Made by a program: the position numbers and the translations under genes
Shown here: in pieces, positions 12,415 to 25,300 of the stretch
How the letters are laid out: every line of letters starts with the position of its first letter
Position numbering within the stretch: the stretch's first letter is position 1
Notes under the pieces: model-generated
Database searches by the model: none
Told to the model about the DNA's origin: nothing
Seen by the model: the letters and a program-made list of their open reading frames with translations, nothing else
NCBI GenBank assembly: GCA_037176725.1
Contig: JAZBRS010000026.1
Coordinates: forward strand, 97,199,501 to 97,263,500
Length of the DNA stretch: 64,000 nt
From: Posidonia oceanica
Lineage: Eukaryota > Streptophyta > Magnoliopsida > Alismatales > Posidoniaceae
Reading direction: 5' to 3'

Positions 12415-12634
12415 AGCAATGGTTACCGAAGTGGTTGGGTCACCTCCACTACCTTCTCAAGCCATGGGTTCGAAACCCGCCCACCGCACATGGAGTGGAT
12501 TTTCCACTCTTTCTTGCATTGGGATTAATTTCCCTTCCTGCCGCCCACAAGTTTCGAACCAGTGACCTGTGGGCTTGCCTTGAAGAAAAAATCCGTTAAG
12601 CTATAGTAGGTTAGGGTATAAAAAAAAAAAAAAA
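12415..12634 (+). mobile_element. tRNA-derived SINE inside 5' LTR
   Basis: An insert of about 220 bp begins AGCAATGGTTACC. It has an A-box-like TGGTTACCGAAGTGG (12420-12434) and a B-box-like GGTTCGAAACC (12477-12487), about 57 bp apart, and ends in a pure A run. It is flanked by a direct repeat, AACCTCAAACC...TAAACC (12395-12414; two extra bases) and AACCTCAAACCCTAAACC (12635-12652). The same insert is present in the 3' LTR. Confidence 0.65.
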
Positions 12635-12770
12635 AACCTCAAACCCTAAACCCTAAACCCTAAAACATAAACCCTAAACCCTAAACCCCAAACCACAACC
12701 ATCCCAAATCCCAAAACCTCAAACCCTAAACCCTAAACCCTAAAACCCTAAAACCCTAAAACCTAAAACC
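12635..12770 (+). repeat. Telomere-like CCCTAAA strings in LTR
   Basis: Several short perfect runs of the plant telomere heptamer CCCTAAA alternate with degenerate A/C-rich sequence. They lie inside an LTR and are repeated in the 3' LTR, so they belong to the element and not to a chromosome end. Confidence 0.85.
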
Positions 12771-13488
12771 AAACTCCAAATCAAACTCTTTCCAAACCTA
12801 AGAACAAACCCCAAAACCAACCCTCAAACCGAACCCTAAAATCACACTCTTTTCTAAACCAAAAACCACTCACCTAACCCTAGAAATTCTAGGAAATCCA
12901 CATCCAAACCCATTCATCAAAACTTAGAATCAAAGCCCTAGGAAAACCCTAGAATCACCACACACATAAACCCTAGGGACCAAACACAAAACCTAGAAAC
13001 CAAACCCACAACTTAGAATCAAAAACCTAGCAAAACCAACCTAAACCCTAAACCCTAAGGACACTTCACACAACACCTTAGAAAAATCCTAAACCCTAGA
13101 AAAACCTAGGTTAAACTCAAACTCAAAACCAAACTAAACCATAAACCCTAGAAACCAAACACAAAACCTAGCAAAGCCCAAAACCTAGCCATAAAACCCA
13201 AGGTTTAGGCCCAATTTTCAACCCACATGAACCCTCACAAAACCTAGGAACACATAAACCATAGGTCACTCACACAAAAAACCTAGAAAACTTAGGTTAA
13301 ATCAAAGCACAAAAACCTAGAAGACTTAGGATAAATCAAAACACTTAAATCCTAGAATACCTAGATAGAAACCACACCTAAACCCATGCATTCAAACCCA
13401 TGCAAACCCTAGTGCCATTCAAAAAAAAACCAAATAAACCTAAACCCTAAATCTCACCCTCATCCAATGGCCCCCATCGCCTCCCCAC

Positions 13489-13498
13489 CAATATAAAA
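13489..13498 (+). promoter_or_regulatory. Candidate LTR promoter (CCAAT overlapping TATA box)
   Basis: CCAATATAAAA at 13488-13498, followed about 20 bp later by the purine-rich AGGAGAGAGGGGATGG. The identical arrangement occurs in the 3' LTR at 34864-34874. It is the clearest TATA element in this LTR; the transcription start itself cannot be read. Confidence 0.45.
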
Positions 13499-15284
13499 CC
13501 CTAGCAACCCTAGGAGAGAGGGGATGGAATTAAAAAGCAGAGAGAGGACTTGAAGAAAAAAAAAGAAAAAACCTAACAGGAGGGAAGAAGAAAAGAAATG
13601 GAGGAGAGAGAGAGGGCAAAAACCTAAACCTACAGCCGACCACCTTCCTCCTCTGGCCAAAACCTCTACCTTGCCTTCGACCACCACTCACCACCTTCAC
13701 GAAGCCCCCACGAGTCAACCTGCAAGGGCCATCACCTGCGAGAGCCACAGACAGAGAGAGGGGAGAGAATTATTGTTTTTTTTCATCTCTTCCGACCACC
13801 TACGTATAGAGAGGAGGAGAGGGCCAGCCGACGCTTCCCAGGCCTTCTCCGCACCCCCGTCGACTTCCCTGGACCGCGCCTTTAGCGACGCCTCCGCCTG
13901 CCGCAAGCTCGCAACAAATCCACAGAACTTCCCCAAGCTCGTTCGGCCACTCCCGCATTCCAATAGGTAATAAACACCTCCCCTAGATCCGCCTTGTTCC
14001 CTTCTTCATCCCCATGTGACTTTTTCCACGTTTCGAGCTCCATGGTGCCGCCAGCACCTCACCGGAGTTTGCCATCTTCCCCGGCGCCGGTCGCCGGTGC
14101 AACGCACGCAGCAGCGCGCCACCCCGCCTGCCGCTCCGCCGAGCCCCGTCGAGCCCTGCCGCAGTTCCGCCGGTCTACCCCGTGCCTCCTCGCGTGCCTC
14201 CCGAGCTGCGCCGCCCTCTCCTTCGTCGCTGCAGAGCTTCCCCTGGCGAGCCCCAGCCATGGCCACTGTAGCGTTTTAGTTTTTTGTTAGCATTAGTTTA
14301 GGTTTTAGTTATTTTTTCCTTAACATAGATATTTTACCATCACATTGCATTAGTTTCCTTCAGTTTTATTTATTTACTTTTAGGTCTAGCTGTAGTTTAA
14401 GTCTCATTTAAATTTGAATTAAAACAATATAACAATGCATTTAATATCTGTAGTTTCTTTTATTTACATGTTAGTCCTGCTGTAGTTTAAAAACTTCTGA
14501 TGTCATTTACTTTTAGTTCTGCTATTTATTTTTATTGCATCTTAGTCCCTCTGTAGTTCAAAGTATTTTATTTTCTATTAGTTTTAGCCCTGTAATTTAT
14601 CTTTATTGCATATTAGTCCTCTTGCAGTTCAAAATACTTTACTGTTTCTTAGTTTTTAGTCCAGCTATTTATTTATTTTGCATGTAGGTCCTTTGGTTGA
14701 TTAATATCATTTAATTTCATGTTTTTAGCTTATTACATTGCATTTATTTCCTATAATTTATTTTATTTACTTTCCAGTCCTCTGTTCAGTTGTTAAATTT
14801 ATTTAATTTCGTATTTTACCATATTACATTGCACTTTTATTCTGTATTTTATTTTATTTACTTTTCAGTCCTCTACATGTTAGAAAATTCATTTAATCTC
14901 ATACTTAACCGTATTAAATTGCATTTTAGACCTTACATTTATTTAATTTGCATTTTCGTCCACTGCATGCATTCACAGCATCCCTTTAATTTGCATTTTT
15001 CCATATTGCATTGCATTCTAGACCCTGCATTTTATTGTATTTGCATTTAGGTCCTCAGTCCATTTAGATTTCATTTAATATACATTTTAAAACCTTATTG
15101 CATTATTAAAAAATCCAGAAACTTATTTTTATTGCATTTAGACCCCTAGGTTTGCATATTCATTGCATCCAGGTCCCTATCTTTTCAAAATCATTGCATA
15201 TAGGTCCCTAAGTTTGCATTTAGTTGCATCTAGGTCCTTAGGTTTGCATTTTAATCACATTTAGGTCCTTTACTCACATTTTTG

Positions 15285-15560
15285 CATACATTTGCACCGT
15301 TTTGCATACATTTGCATCGTTTCGTGTGCCCGCACCCTGTTTTGCTTGCATTTGCATGGTTTTACGTGTCCACTCCTGTTTTCCCTCGTTTCTTGCACCG
15401 TTTTGCGTGTCTGCTTCATTTCTTGCACCGTTTTGCGTGCCTGTTTCATTTCTTGCACTGTTTTGCATGCCTACCTTGTTTCTTGCACCGTTTTGCATGC
15501 CCGCTTTCGTTTCTTGCACCGTTTTGCGTATTTGCTCCGATTTTCCTTTGCCTGTCTCCT
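15285..15560 (+). repeat. 30-bp minisatellite in 5' LTR, about 8 units
   Basis: Units TTTCTTGCACCGTTTTGCGT repeat at 30 bp with substitutions. The array is homologous to those at 3716, 36690 and 56455 but uses GCCTGC where the left LTR has GCCCGC. Confidence 0.85.
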
Positions 15561-16268
15561 GCATTGCTTGGTTTTGCCTCTGTTTTGTTTTATCGCCTGC
15601 ATTTGCATTTAGCGCAATGATGTTTACTGCCAGTAGTTCTTACGAACCAAGGCTCGTTCTATTCGGAACGCTGACAGTGTAGCTGAGCACATAGATCGCA
15701 CGTTTATTTTCTTTCCGCGCATCACAACACTTCGAGCATGTATTCGCGCATGTTTATTTCAGCATACATGTCATTTAGGCATTTAAGCATTTAGGCATTC
15801 ATTTGAGCACCCATAGCATAGGTATAGCATCCCTTGTCCTTTGGACGTGCAGTTAGGCAATCACCGCCGATATCCTGTAAATGCGAGCGAGAATAGTCAA
15901 GAAAGACCGATTCCGGGCGTGTCGGGGGTGCCTAATACCTTCCCCGCGTGTAACAGGAGTCCTTACCCTTTCTCTGGACACACAATGACTGTTGTACCCT
16001 TATCCTTGGCACAAGTCACTCATTTTGCATAACATTGCATCCATCTGCATGTTTTCCTGTATTTCCTCGATTTTCCTTGTCTCCCGACTTAATAGACTAG
16101 GTGGCGACTCCGTATTTGCTTTATCTTTGTTTTTCCCCCCTTCTTTCGGTGTTTTGAGTCGAGTTTCCTCCTCAGATCACCTGCCAATAGTGAACCTGAT
16201 TTCCGATCGGTGCACGCGATCTCTGGTAGCGTCCATGGACGATCGCGAAAGCCACGGGATCGCTACAG

Positions 16269-16286
16269 TGGCGACTCTGCTGGGGA
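16269..16286 (+). promoter_or_regulatory. Primer binding site of Ogre-like element
   Basis: TGGCGACTCTGCTGGGGA starts one base after the LTR end (TACA, 16267). The leading TGG fits a tRNA CCA end. The sequence is of the type used by Ogre-like elements, for which a tRNA-Arg primer is known; the tRNA identity here is inferred. Confidence 0.85.
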
Positions 16287-18066
16287 TACAAGACTCCGAC
16301 TTTCATTTCTGGCTTTCTCACTTGCTGGGATTACGCATTTTGTTTGCCTACTATTTGTTTCTTTGCTTTATTGCCTGTCTTATGCCTGTTTATATGCCTT
16401 ACTGCTTAAATCACCCTTAGCTGTTTTGGTTTATACTTTATACATGCCTTTTGAGTGGTAATTGCTTTCTTTTACACAGTTGCCATGCCACCACACATGC
16501 ACATACCATATACTTGCTTTTTGACATGATGAGTGTTCTCTTTTCACTACCATGCCCACATACACATGCACATGCCATACACATGCTTTTTGTGATGATG
16601 TATGTTGTTTGCTTGCCATGTTTGGATGATTTTTTTCCCCTTTTTTGCATTAAACCTAAGGACAATTAGAGATTGATTTGTTTTCCCCCATGGTTAACTA
16701 AAAGTGGCAAGTAAAAAGCAAATCTAGGAACAACTAGAGACTCAAACACACCTTCATCCCCTTTGAGTTAATAAAACGTGCAAGATAAAAGACTCTAATC
16801 ATATTGCATGAAGCATCATATAGGGCATGCATCTTCTCATTCCTGAGTCCTCCTATTAGTTTGAGAAGGATGGTCCCAGTCTTTTCCCTCATCGCTTTGG
16901 CATGTGGTGGATTGGTCGATCCGTCCCCCTTGTCTGGGGTCACGTCGGTGTTAGTAAAGTGTACAGCCTTTGCTTTGGTAAGGGCTGAGGCTCCTAACGC
17001 ACCACCCGTTGTTTACCTGAGCTTTGGCCAGTTTAGACGGGGGCCTTACTTTCTGACTGAGTCGTCGACCCATACACTTGAGAGGTCTGAAGTAGACAAC
17101 CTATTAGGATACACTAGATTGGTGAGAGGGAGAGCATGCTAGATAGCATACCATTTGCATGAGTGCATGCATACCACCAATTAACATTTGCATTTTGCTT
17201 CAGGCTTTCTACTTTTGTTAGTTGTGTTGGTTTTACCTTGTCGTGTGATTGTTTGCATGCCATGACTTCCTATTTCTTTCCCCTTCATGCTTCGCCATGT
17301 TTAGGATATTAGAAACTTGCCTGCTCCCATTTTGCTTAATCTAAAAGCTACAATAAAGCCAAGCAATAACATTTATGCACAACTAGAGCCAAAACTTGCA
17401 ATTTTCCCCTTGGTCAAATAAAACACAAGTAAAACACTCTAATGCATATCGCTGATTGATCATTTTAGAAAGCATGCATCTTCTCATCCCTGAGTCCACT
17501 TATTAGTTTGAGAAGGATGGTCCCAGTCTTTTCCCTCATCGCTTTAGCGTGTGGTGGATTGGTCAGTCCGTCCCCCCTTGTCTGGGGTCGCGTCGGTGTT
17601 AGTAAAGTGTACAGCCTTTGCTTTGGCAAGGGCCGAGGCTCCTAACGCACCACCCGTTGTTTACTTGAGCTTTGGCCAGTTTAGACGGGGACCTTACTTT
17701 CTGACTAAGTCGTTGACCTATACACCTTGTGAGTCCTAAGTAGACTGCCTACTCGGACACACTAGATTGGTGAGTGAGAGCATGTTAGAAAGCATACCAT
17801 TTGCATGAATGCATCCATACCATCATTTAAACATTTGCATTGTTTTTCTTTCGAGTTCTAACGCCAGTTTGCTTTGTCTCCAACAGAGATCAGTGAGTGA
17901 GTCCCCTAGTCGGAGCTCGCGTGCTTTTCTTCACTGATGCCTTTGTTGTGTCACCTGTTCTTGACCCTCCTCTTTTGAGCTATTCACCTTTGCGAATATA
18001 GCTCCTCCTAGGCGTCGTTCTCCACCTTTCTGTTGCAGCCCTATTCTTACCCGCTCTCGGTCAGCC
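16287..18066 (+). other. Leader (5' untranslated region) with internal duplication
   Basis: This T-rich leader holds a direct duplication about 650 bp apart (about 16745-17150 and 17390-17800), recognisable from GTTTGAGAAGGATGGTCCCA at 16858 and 17507. Both copies keep an open stretch ending in PNAPPVVYLSFGQFRRGP; the right-hand element has one related copy at 59174-59437. A pyrimidine tract plus CAG (17870-17886) resembles a 3' splice site and is matched at the same place in the right-hand element. No confident gene. Confidence 0.6.
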
Positions 18067-20545
18067 ATGGCCCAGCGCACCCTTGAGCCCCTACTTACTC
18101 TTGTTGTTCCGGAGGGGGTTTCCACTTCAGTCACTCCGACTCCCGTCTTAACCCCTTCTGCGCCCCTTACGACGCCGGGGTTTCCCCCCTTTACGTCTGG
18201 GGGACCCCTGCGTACCGTAGGGTCTGGGCAAGTCTATGCCCCTCCAGATCCTATCACTGAGGCTACCTTGGTGACTGCCACTCGCATCCTGGAGACTGTC
18301 CTGACTCCTTCTGATCCCCAGGGCCATGTTATCTATGGCACTAGCCCTGCTGCGGCGACCACTTCTGTAGGATCCCTGCCTCTTGGACAGTCTGTGTCCC
18401 CACCTCTTGGATCTGATCTCCCACCATCACTAAACATCAGTATCCCTACTGACGGGCCTCCTGAAGTGCGGTATTGGTATCTAATGGAGATTGCCCAAGC
18501 CTTCTAGGGCATGGCTCAATCAGTCCGCCCCTCCTTGGTTCCTTTTGCTCCTGAGGTTCCCCTGCATCCTGCCTTTGCAACCCAGGCTTTCCCTACTGCA
18601 CCGCCGCCTCGGCCATCGCCTTAGCTACTTTCTGCTCCGGTGATGAGGGGGCAGCCTCCGCCCTCTGCATTCACTTCACTCATTGCACAACATGTCTCTC
18701 CGTCACTTGGTGGCCAGCCCCTCGGGCTGGTTGGAGCACAGCACCCCACAAGCTCGCCACCTGGCACTGTGCCAGCGTAGCAACTATTGCTCCAGCACTC
18801 AGCACCACCCACCGCACAGTATCTCACCTACCCCCACCACTGCATCAGCAAGTTCCTACCCCCGCATACATTCCTGCATACACTGCACCCATGCACGGAT
18901 ACGCCGGCCATTACGTCGTGCCACCAGGCGATGCGATGGTGGACCCGGGGAGCACCTCGGTGCGACCCAATCGGCGTATGTGGTCCCTGCCCCCACTGCC
19001 CCATCTCCTTTGGCAGCAAATCCAGATCCCTACGACGACAGGTTCATCGTATTGGAAAAAGCACTTCGTCAAGTGCAAGACACAGACCTCCACTCCTACC
19101 AGTTTCGAGACCTCTACTATTTCCTAGAGGCGGTGCTCCCACCGAAATTCCGCATCCCAGACTTTGAAAGATACAATGGTAGGGGCTGCCTCATCGCCCA
19201 TATGAAAGCATATTGTGGAGACCTCGCTCAGTTTCAGGCTGATGACATATTGTTGATCCGCCTGTTCCAGAAGAGTCTCACTGGCCCAGCCCTCAAGTGG
19301 TTTACATCACTTGATATGGCCACCATTAAGACTTGGAACGACCTCAGTAGGGCATTCCTGGAACAGTACTCTTTCAATCTCAACCTGGTCCCTAAGCACG
19401 AGGACCTTGTTGCCATCAAGTAGAGACCCAATGAGCCGTTCGGGGAGTACATCGGCCGTTGGCGTGCCCTTGCCTCGCTGGTCCACGATAAACCCTCTGA
19501 CGTGGAGTCTATCGAGATCATAATTCGAGGCGCACAGCCATCCACTAGGGCTCTGCTTGCCATTCAGCTAGTCACTAACTTTGCATCTTTGATTCGGGCT
19601 GGCACACGTGTGGAGAGCTCCCTGTGGAGTAGCAACTTCCCAGCACTCACCACCTTTGCCAAGCAGGCCACCCATCCCAGCAGCAGCCACGGTGGCAATA
19701 GCAGCAACAACAACAACCACGGCGGCAGCAACAACAACCACCCCAGGAGAGGGGACCCCCCGAGGACCGCCGTCGCATACCTCAATGCTCCTGCCGCTCC
19801 CGTTCACATGGTGGCTCAGCCTGGCCCAAATCAGGTAGTGTATGCACCCACACCTATTGCACCACACACTCCACACATCACCACCACCGCCCGACCAGTC
19901 TACCCTGCCGCACCGGTCCGACAAGGATACAACCAGGGGCAGAGATGGCCCCATCAGCAACAGCGTCACTTCACCCAACTTGTGGTGCCGCTGAGTGCCG
20001 TCTTCCCTAAGGTTGCATCGCTCCTCACGCTCCCCGAAGTTCGCCCACCACCGAACCCTCTTCCGAGGTGGTATAGGATGGATCATTTCTGCGATTTCCA
20101 TCGAGTTGTCGAGCACTCGACGAATAATTGCATCACTCTGCGGGGCGTAGTGTAGGATTTGATCATCCAAAAGGTCATTTCAATCGATACACAGGAGGCA
20201 GCATCTTCATCCACACCTCCACCAGCATCCACACATGCATTAGGAGTAGCACCCTCCCATTCCAACATCATCCACCAGCCTTTGCCGAAGCTTTCTGGCT
20301 CGGGAGGTGCAGGGACCTCAAGTGTTCATTCTATCTTCCCATTCGGGTTCGCTATGTTGTAGTGGACCCCCTTGATCTCATCCACCAGGTTTCTGAACCA
20401 CTCCCTTCTTCTCTTTATCGTGCGGCACTTGCCAGTCCTAGGTCGGGAATACATGTGATACTACTGGAGGCTAAGCGAGAGCGCACTACAGTAGACCCCG
20501 CTGACTGTGCCAGCAACGTAGGAGCGGACCCAGCACCTCCATCCT
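18067..20545 (+). pseudogene. gag: gag of Ogre-like element, decayed
   Basis: The start ATG at 18067 sits in the favourable context GCCATGGCC. A Pro/Thr/Ser-rich N-terminal part (18067-18880) leads to a retrotransposon gag domain (about 19120-19560; ALKWF...WNDLSRAFLEQY core), an Asn/Gly/Ser-rich linker (19680-19745) and a zinc-binding motif CDFHRVVEHSTNNC near 20090. Stops occur at 18505, 18622, 19421 and 20153. At each of these the homologous codon of the right-hand copy is CAG or CAA. At least one frameshift lies near 18880-18960. Homology with the right-hand copy continues to about 20520, ending where that copy goes on into protease. Gag would assemble the virus-like particle; here it is broken. 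Confidence 0.88.
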
Positions 20546-22330
20546 GAGGTTGCTGACAGGTACGTCCTCTTACCTTCACCTTTACTTCTTGCTTTGTCTC
20601 TTCATTTCTTTCCATTTTGTTTTGTGTTTTCTCGTCATGTCAGGAAAACCCATAAAAAGTACAAAACCAATGAAAAATCCAAAAATATGCATTCTTTTCC
20701 TTGCATGCACATATCCCTTCCTACATGCACATGTCATTTCCTACATCTTGTAAAAGACAAAAACATCAAAAAAATCAAAAAATCAAGAAACAAAAAGAAA
20801 ATGCTTTCCTTTCTACTGGTTTTCCCTTTTTTATGTTTTCTTAAAATGGAAAAGTCATAAAAAAATACAAAACACATGGAAAATCCAAAAAGATGCTTGT
20901 TTCCTTCCTAAAATGCAAAAAAAAAAAAACCAGAAAAATTTTTATAATCAGAAAGCCTGACTTAGGACAAATAAGCAGCGCCGAGAGGATATCAAGCATC
21001 AACAGTCTCAGGCAGGTCTCACCTGAGCAACGCCATTTCTTACATGCAACTACAAAGTGAGACTGAGAGCAACACAGAACATCTCGTTGAATGCGAAGCT
21101 CCAAGAGCGAGATTTATCCAATTAAGAGAGTCCACTAGACATGGAAAGGACCAAAGCAGAGCAAAGTATAGCCAGAGGTTGCCTGTACACATTGCAAAGG
21201 CTGAAAGTGTGCGCCGACTAGCCGAACTCTTAACGCCACATCAGGGACTGCTACCCCAAGAGGACGTAGATGTGCATATCCAAAAGAATAGAGATTATGT
21301 GAGTAGAAAAATATGATAACAAGATATGCATGCTGGGCAGAAAAGAAAAATGAAGAAAGAAGTCGAAGAAAGAAGGCGCCCATGAGAGGAATGACTCAGA
21401 CAAGCATCGAAGCCCCCTCAATTTCCAACTACAAGCACCACATTGCCAACTGCATGGGAAGCATTACTAGGAGGACCTGACCCCACCCTCCGAGCGCAGC
21501 AGCACGCTCCAACCCCTCCGTGCAGACAACAATTCTACATCCTTGGCAGGCTAGATGCGACTCCAGTCACTCATGAGGGGAAAAGAAATACAATCCGTGA
21601 GTGTTAAAAGCGGTAGTCGGTCCCCGAGGATTTAAGACAGATGCTACGAAGCTACACCCAATGCCTCTGCTACCCACGTGCAGCCAAAGGCTATGCTTTG
21701 CAAAGCTGAGACCTCTTCCCAAACTGAGAATGAGAAAGAGAGCCACCGACCACAACTCGGCATGGCGTTGCGCGAGGATCGAGAATCCCCTGAGTCAGAA
21801 ATTGCAGACGCATCCTCTCTGCATCAGTTGCTTTGAATCCAAGGCCACCAAAAAAACATAATGCGTGATAATCTACCTTCCCTTCTTCCTGTTTTCGAAA
21901 ATCGGAGTCAAAGACAAGCACTTTTTGCCTGACCTCGCTCAGAGGCTCTGTGCTTTTTAAAAGTTTTGGCCCCCCACATTGTTGGGAGGTCCGTGATGAC
22001 CGGTATGTCCCTTGTTTGCCACTCCATGGCATTACAGCGCATGCCCACTCTGAGACCATTGCACACCCACCACGATGGGCCCCCGCATTTCCCTTTGCAT
22101 CAACCCATGGCATTCCCCCATCGGCATTGCACATTGCACGGTGAGTACTTACATTCATCCTCCATGCATTCAAGCTGGTAACCCTATCTACTCGCCTGAC
22201 AAGCACGTTAGTTTTGTCTATGTCTCTATTTTGATGCCAAGGGTTCTTCGGTTGTCCCCTGGTATCATCCCTGATACCAGAGGCATCTTTTTTGCTGCCT
22301 TGTGGTATTACCCTCCCTTTGCATGCCTTT
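20546..22330 (+). other. Non-coding internal region after gag
   Basis: No pol motif was found on either strand. A strong splice-donor-like CAG/GTACGT sits at 20557-20565, just after gag homology ends. A/C-rich low complexity spans 20640-20935. The rest is unrecognised. Near the end is a perfect hairpin, TGGTATCA-tccc-TGATACCA (22259-22278). Confidence 0.6.
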
Positions 22331-25300
22331 TCGGGGTCATGCTTGCTCGCATCCTTAATTTGAGGACGAGCGCCTTGGCGTGCCTTTCCGAAGTCACGTC
22401 TGTTTGCTTGCTAGCTTCCTTAATTTGAGGATGAGCATCTTTGCGTGCCTTTCCAAAGTCACGTCTGTTTGTTTGCTCGATTCCTTAATTTGAGGACGAG
22501 CGCCTTTGCATGCCTTTTCGATGTCACGTCTGTTTGCTTGCTCGCTTCCTTAATTTAAGGACGAGCGCCTCTGCGTGCCTTTTCGAAGTCACATCTGTTT
22601 GTTCGCTCGCTTCCTTAATTTGAGGACAAGCACCTTTATGTGCCTTTTCGAAGTCACGTCTGTTTGCATGCTTGCTTCCTTAATTTGGGGATGAGTGCCT
22701 TTGCGTGTCTTTTCGAAGTCACGTCTGTTTGCTTGCACGCTTCCTTAATTTGAGGACAAGCGCCTTTGCGTGCCTTTTCGAAGTCACGTCTGTTTGTTTG
22801 CTCGCTTCCTTAATTTGAGAACGAGCGCCTTTGCATGCCTTTTCGAAGTCACGTCTGTTTGTTTGCTCGCTTCCTTAATTTGAGGACGAGCGCCTTTGCG
22901 TGCCTTTTCGAAGTCACGTCTGTTTGTTAGCTCGCTTCCTTAATTTGAGGACGAGCGCCTCTGCGTGCCTTTTCGAAGTCACGTCTGTTTGCTTGCTCGC
23001 TTCCTTAATTTGAGGACGAGCGCCTTTGTGTGCCTTTTCGAAGTCACGTCTATTTGTTTGCATGCTTCCTTAATTTGAGGAAGAGCGCCTTTGCGTGCCT
23101 TTTACAAGTCACGTCTGTTTGTTTGCTCGCTTCCCTAATTTGAGGACGAGCGCCTTTGCGTGCCATTTCGAAGTCACGTCTGTTTGTTTGCTTGCTTCCT
23201 TAATTTGAGGAAGAGGCCCCCTTGCGTTTCTCTTCGGAGTCTCACGGGCTTACTTCCTTAATTTGAGGAAGAGGCCCCCTTGCGTTTTTCTTCGGAGTCT
23301 CGCTGGCTTGCTTCCATAATTTGAGGAAGAGCCCTCTTGCGTTTCTCTTCGGAGTCTCACGGGCTTGCCACCTTAATTTGAGGAAGAGCCCACTTGCGTT
23401 TCTCTTTGGAGTCTCGCGGGCTTGCTTCCTTAATTTGAGGAAGAGTCTCCTTGCATTTCTCTTCATAGTCTCACGGGCTTACTTCCTTAATTTGAGGAAG
23501 AGGCCTCCTTGCGTTTCTCTTCGGAGTCTCCCGGTCTTGCTTCCTTAATTTGAGGAAGAGGTCCCCTTGCGTTTCTCTTCGGAGTCTCGTGGGCTTGCTT
23601 CCTTAATTTGAGGAAGAGCCCCCTTGCGTTTCTCTTCGGAGTTTCGCGGGCTTCCTTCCTCAATTTGAGGAGGAGCCCCCTTGCGTTTCTCTTCGGAGTC
23701 TCACGGTCTTCCTTCCTTAATTTGAGGAAGAGCCCCCTTGCGTTTCTCTTTGGAGTCTCGTGAGCTTACTTCCTTAATTCGAGGACAAGCCCCCTTACAT
23801 GCCCCTTCGGGGTCATGTTTGCTCGCTTACTTAATTTAAGGACGAGTGCCTTTGTGTGCCTTTTCGATGTCATGTCTGTTTGCTTGCTCGCTTCCTTAAT
23901 TTGTGGACGAGCGCCTTTGCGTGCCTTTTCGAACGCACGTCTGTTTGTTTGCTTGCATCCTTAATTTGAGGACAAGCCTCCTTACATGCCCATTCGGGGT
24001 CGTGTCTGCTTGCTTCCTTAATTGGAGGACGAGCGCCTTTGCGTGCCTTTTTGAAGTCACGTCTGTTTGTTTGCTGGCTTTCTTAATTTAAGGACAAGCC
24101 CTATACATGCCCCTTCGGGGTCATGTTTGCTCGCTTTCATAATTTGAGGACAAGTGCCTTTGCATGCCTTTTCGAAGTCGTGTCTGTTTGTTTGCTTGCT
24201 TCCTTAATTTGAGGAAAAGCCCCCTTACATGCCCCATTGCGGTCATTTTTGCTCGCTTCCTTAATTTGAGGTCGAGCGCTTTTGCGTGCCTTTCTGAAGC
24301 CATGTCTGTTTTTTTGCTCGCTTCCTTAATTTGAGGACGAGCGCTTTTGCGTGCCTTTTCGAAGTCACATCTGTTCAATTGCTTGCTTCCTTAGTTTGAG
24401 AACAAGCCCCTTACATGCCACATCGGGGTCATGTTTGCTCGCTTCCTTAATTTGAGGACGAGCGCCTTTGTGTGCCTTTTCGAAGTCACGTCTGTTTGTT
24501 TGCTCGCTTCCTTAATTTGAGGACGAGCGCCTTTGCGTGCCTTTTCAAAGTCACGTCTGTTAGTTTGCTTGCATCCTTAATTTGAGGACAAGCCCCCATA
24601 CATGCCCCTTCGGGGTCATGTTTGCTCGCTTCCTTAATTTGAGGACGAGTGCCTTTGCGTTCCTTTTCGAAGTCACGTCTGTTTGTTTGCTTGCATCCTT
24701 AATTTGAGGACAAGCCCCCTTACATGCCCCTTCGGGGTCATGTTTGCTCGCTTCCTTAATTTGAGGACGAGCGCCGTTGCGTGCCTTTTGAAGTCACGTC
24801 TATTTGTTTGCTTGCTTCCTTAATTTGAGGATAAGCCCCCTTACATGCCCCTTCGCGGTCATGTTTGCTCGCTTCCTTAACTTGAGGACGAGTGCATTTG
24901 CGTGCCTTTTCGAAGTCACGTCTGTTTTTTTGCTGGCTTCCTTAATTCAAGGACGAGCGCATTTGCATGCCTTTTCGAAGTCACGTCTGGTTGTTTGCTT
25001 GCTTCCTTAATTTGAGGACATGCCCCCTTACATGCCTTTTCGCGGTCATGTTTGCTCGCTTCCTTAATTTGAGGACGAGCACATTTGCCTGCCTTTTCGA
25101 AGTCACGTTTGTTTTTTTGCTCGCTTCCCTAATTTGAGGACAAGCGCCTTGGCATGCCTTTCCGAAGTCACGTCTGTTTGTTTGCTTGCTTCCTTAATTT
25201 GAGGAAAAGCCCCTTACATGCCCCTTCGGGGTCATGTTTACTCGCTTCCTTAATTTGAGGATGAGCACCTTTGCATGCCTTTTAGAAGTCACATCTGTTT

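Larger units (their letters stand above)
12255..16267 (+). mobile_element. 5' LTR of Ogre-like element
   Basis: TGTAGACACCCC to GATCGCTACA, 4013 bp. In order it holds a SINE (12415-12634), telomere-like strings, a CCAAT/TATA promoter candidate (13489-13498), a GC-rich stretch (13640-14270), T-rich DNA with repeated TTTAGTCC/TTGCAT words (14280-15280), a 30-bp minisatellite (15285-15560), the conserved LTR block (15915-15969) and an internal PBS copy (16102-16112). The last 126 bases differ from the 3' LTR at about 11 positions, mostly transitions, so insertion is not recent. Confidence 0.9.

Noticed and set aside
12635..12770. A chromosome end or large interstitial telomere
   Set aside because: The runs are short and degenerate, and recur at the same place in the other LTR of the element.
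20594..21383. Lys- or Phe-rich open frames as remnants of pol
   Set aside because: No reverse transcriptase, RNase H or integrase motif in any frame; the composition follows A/T runs.
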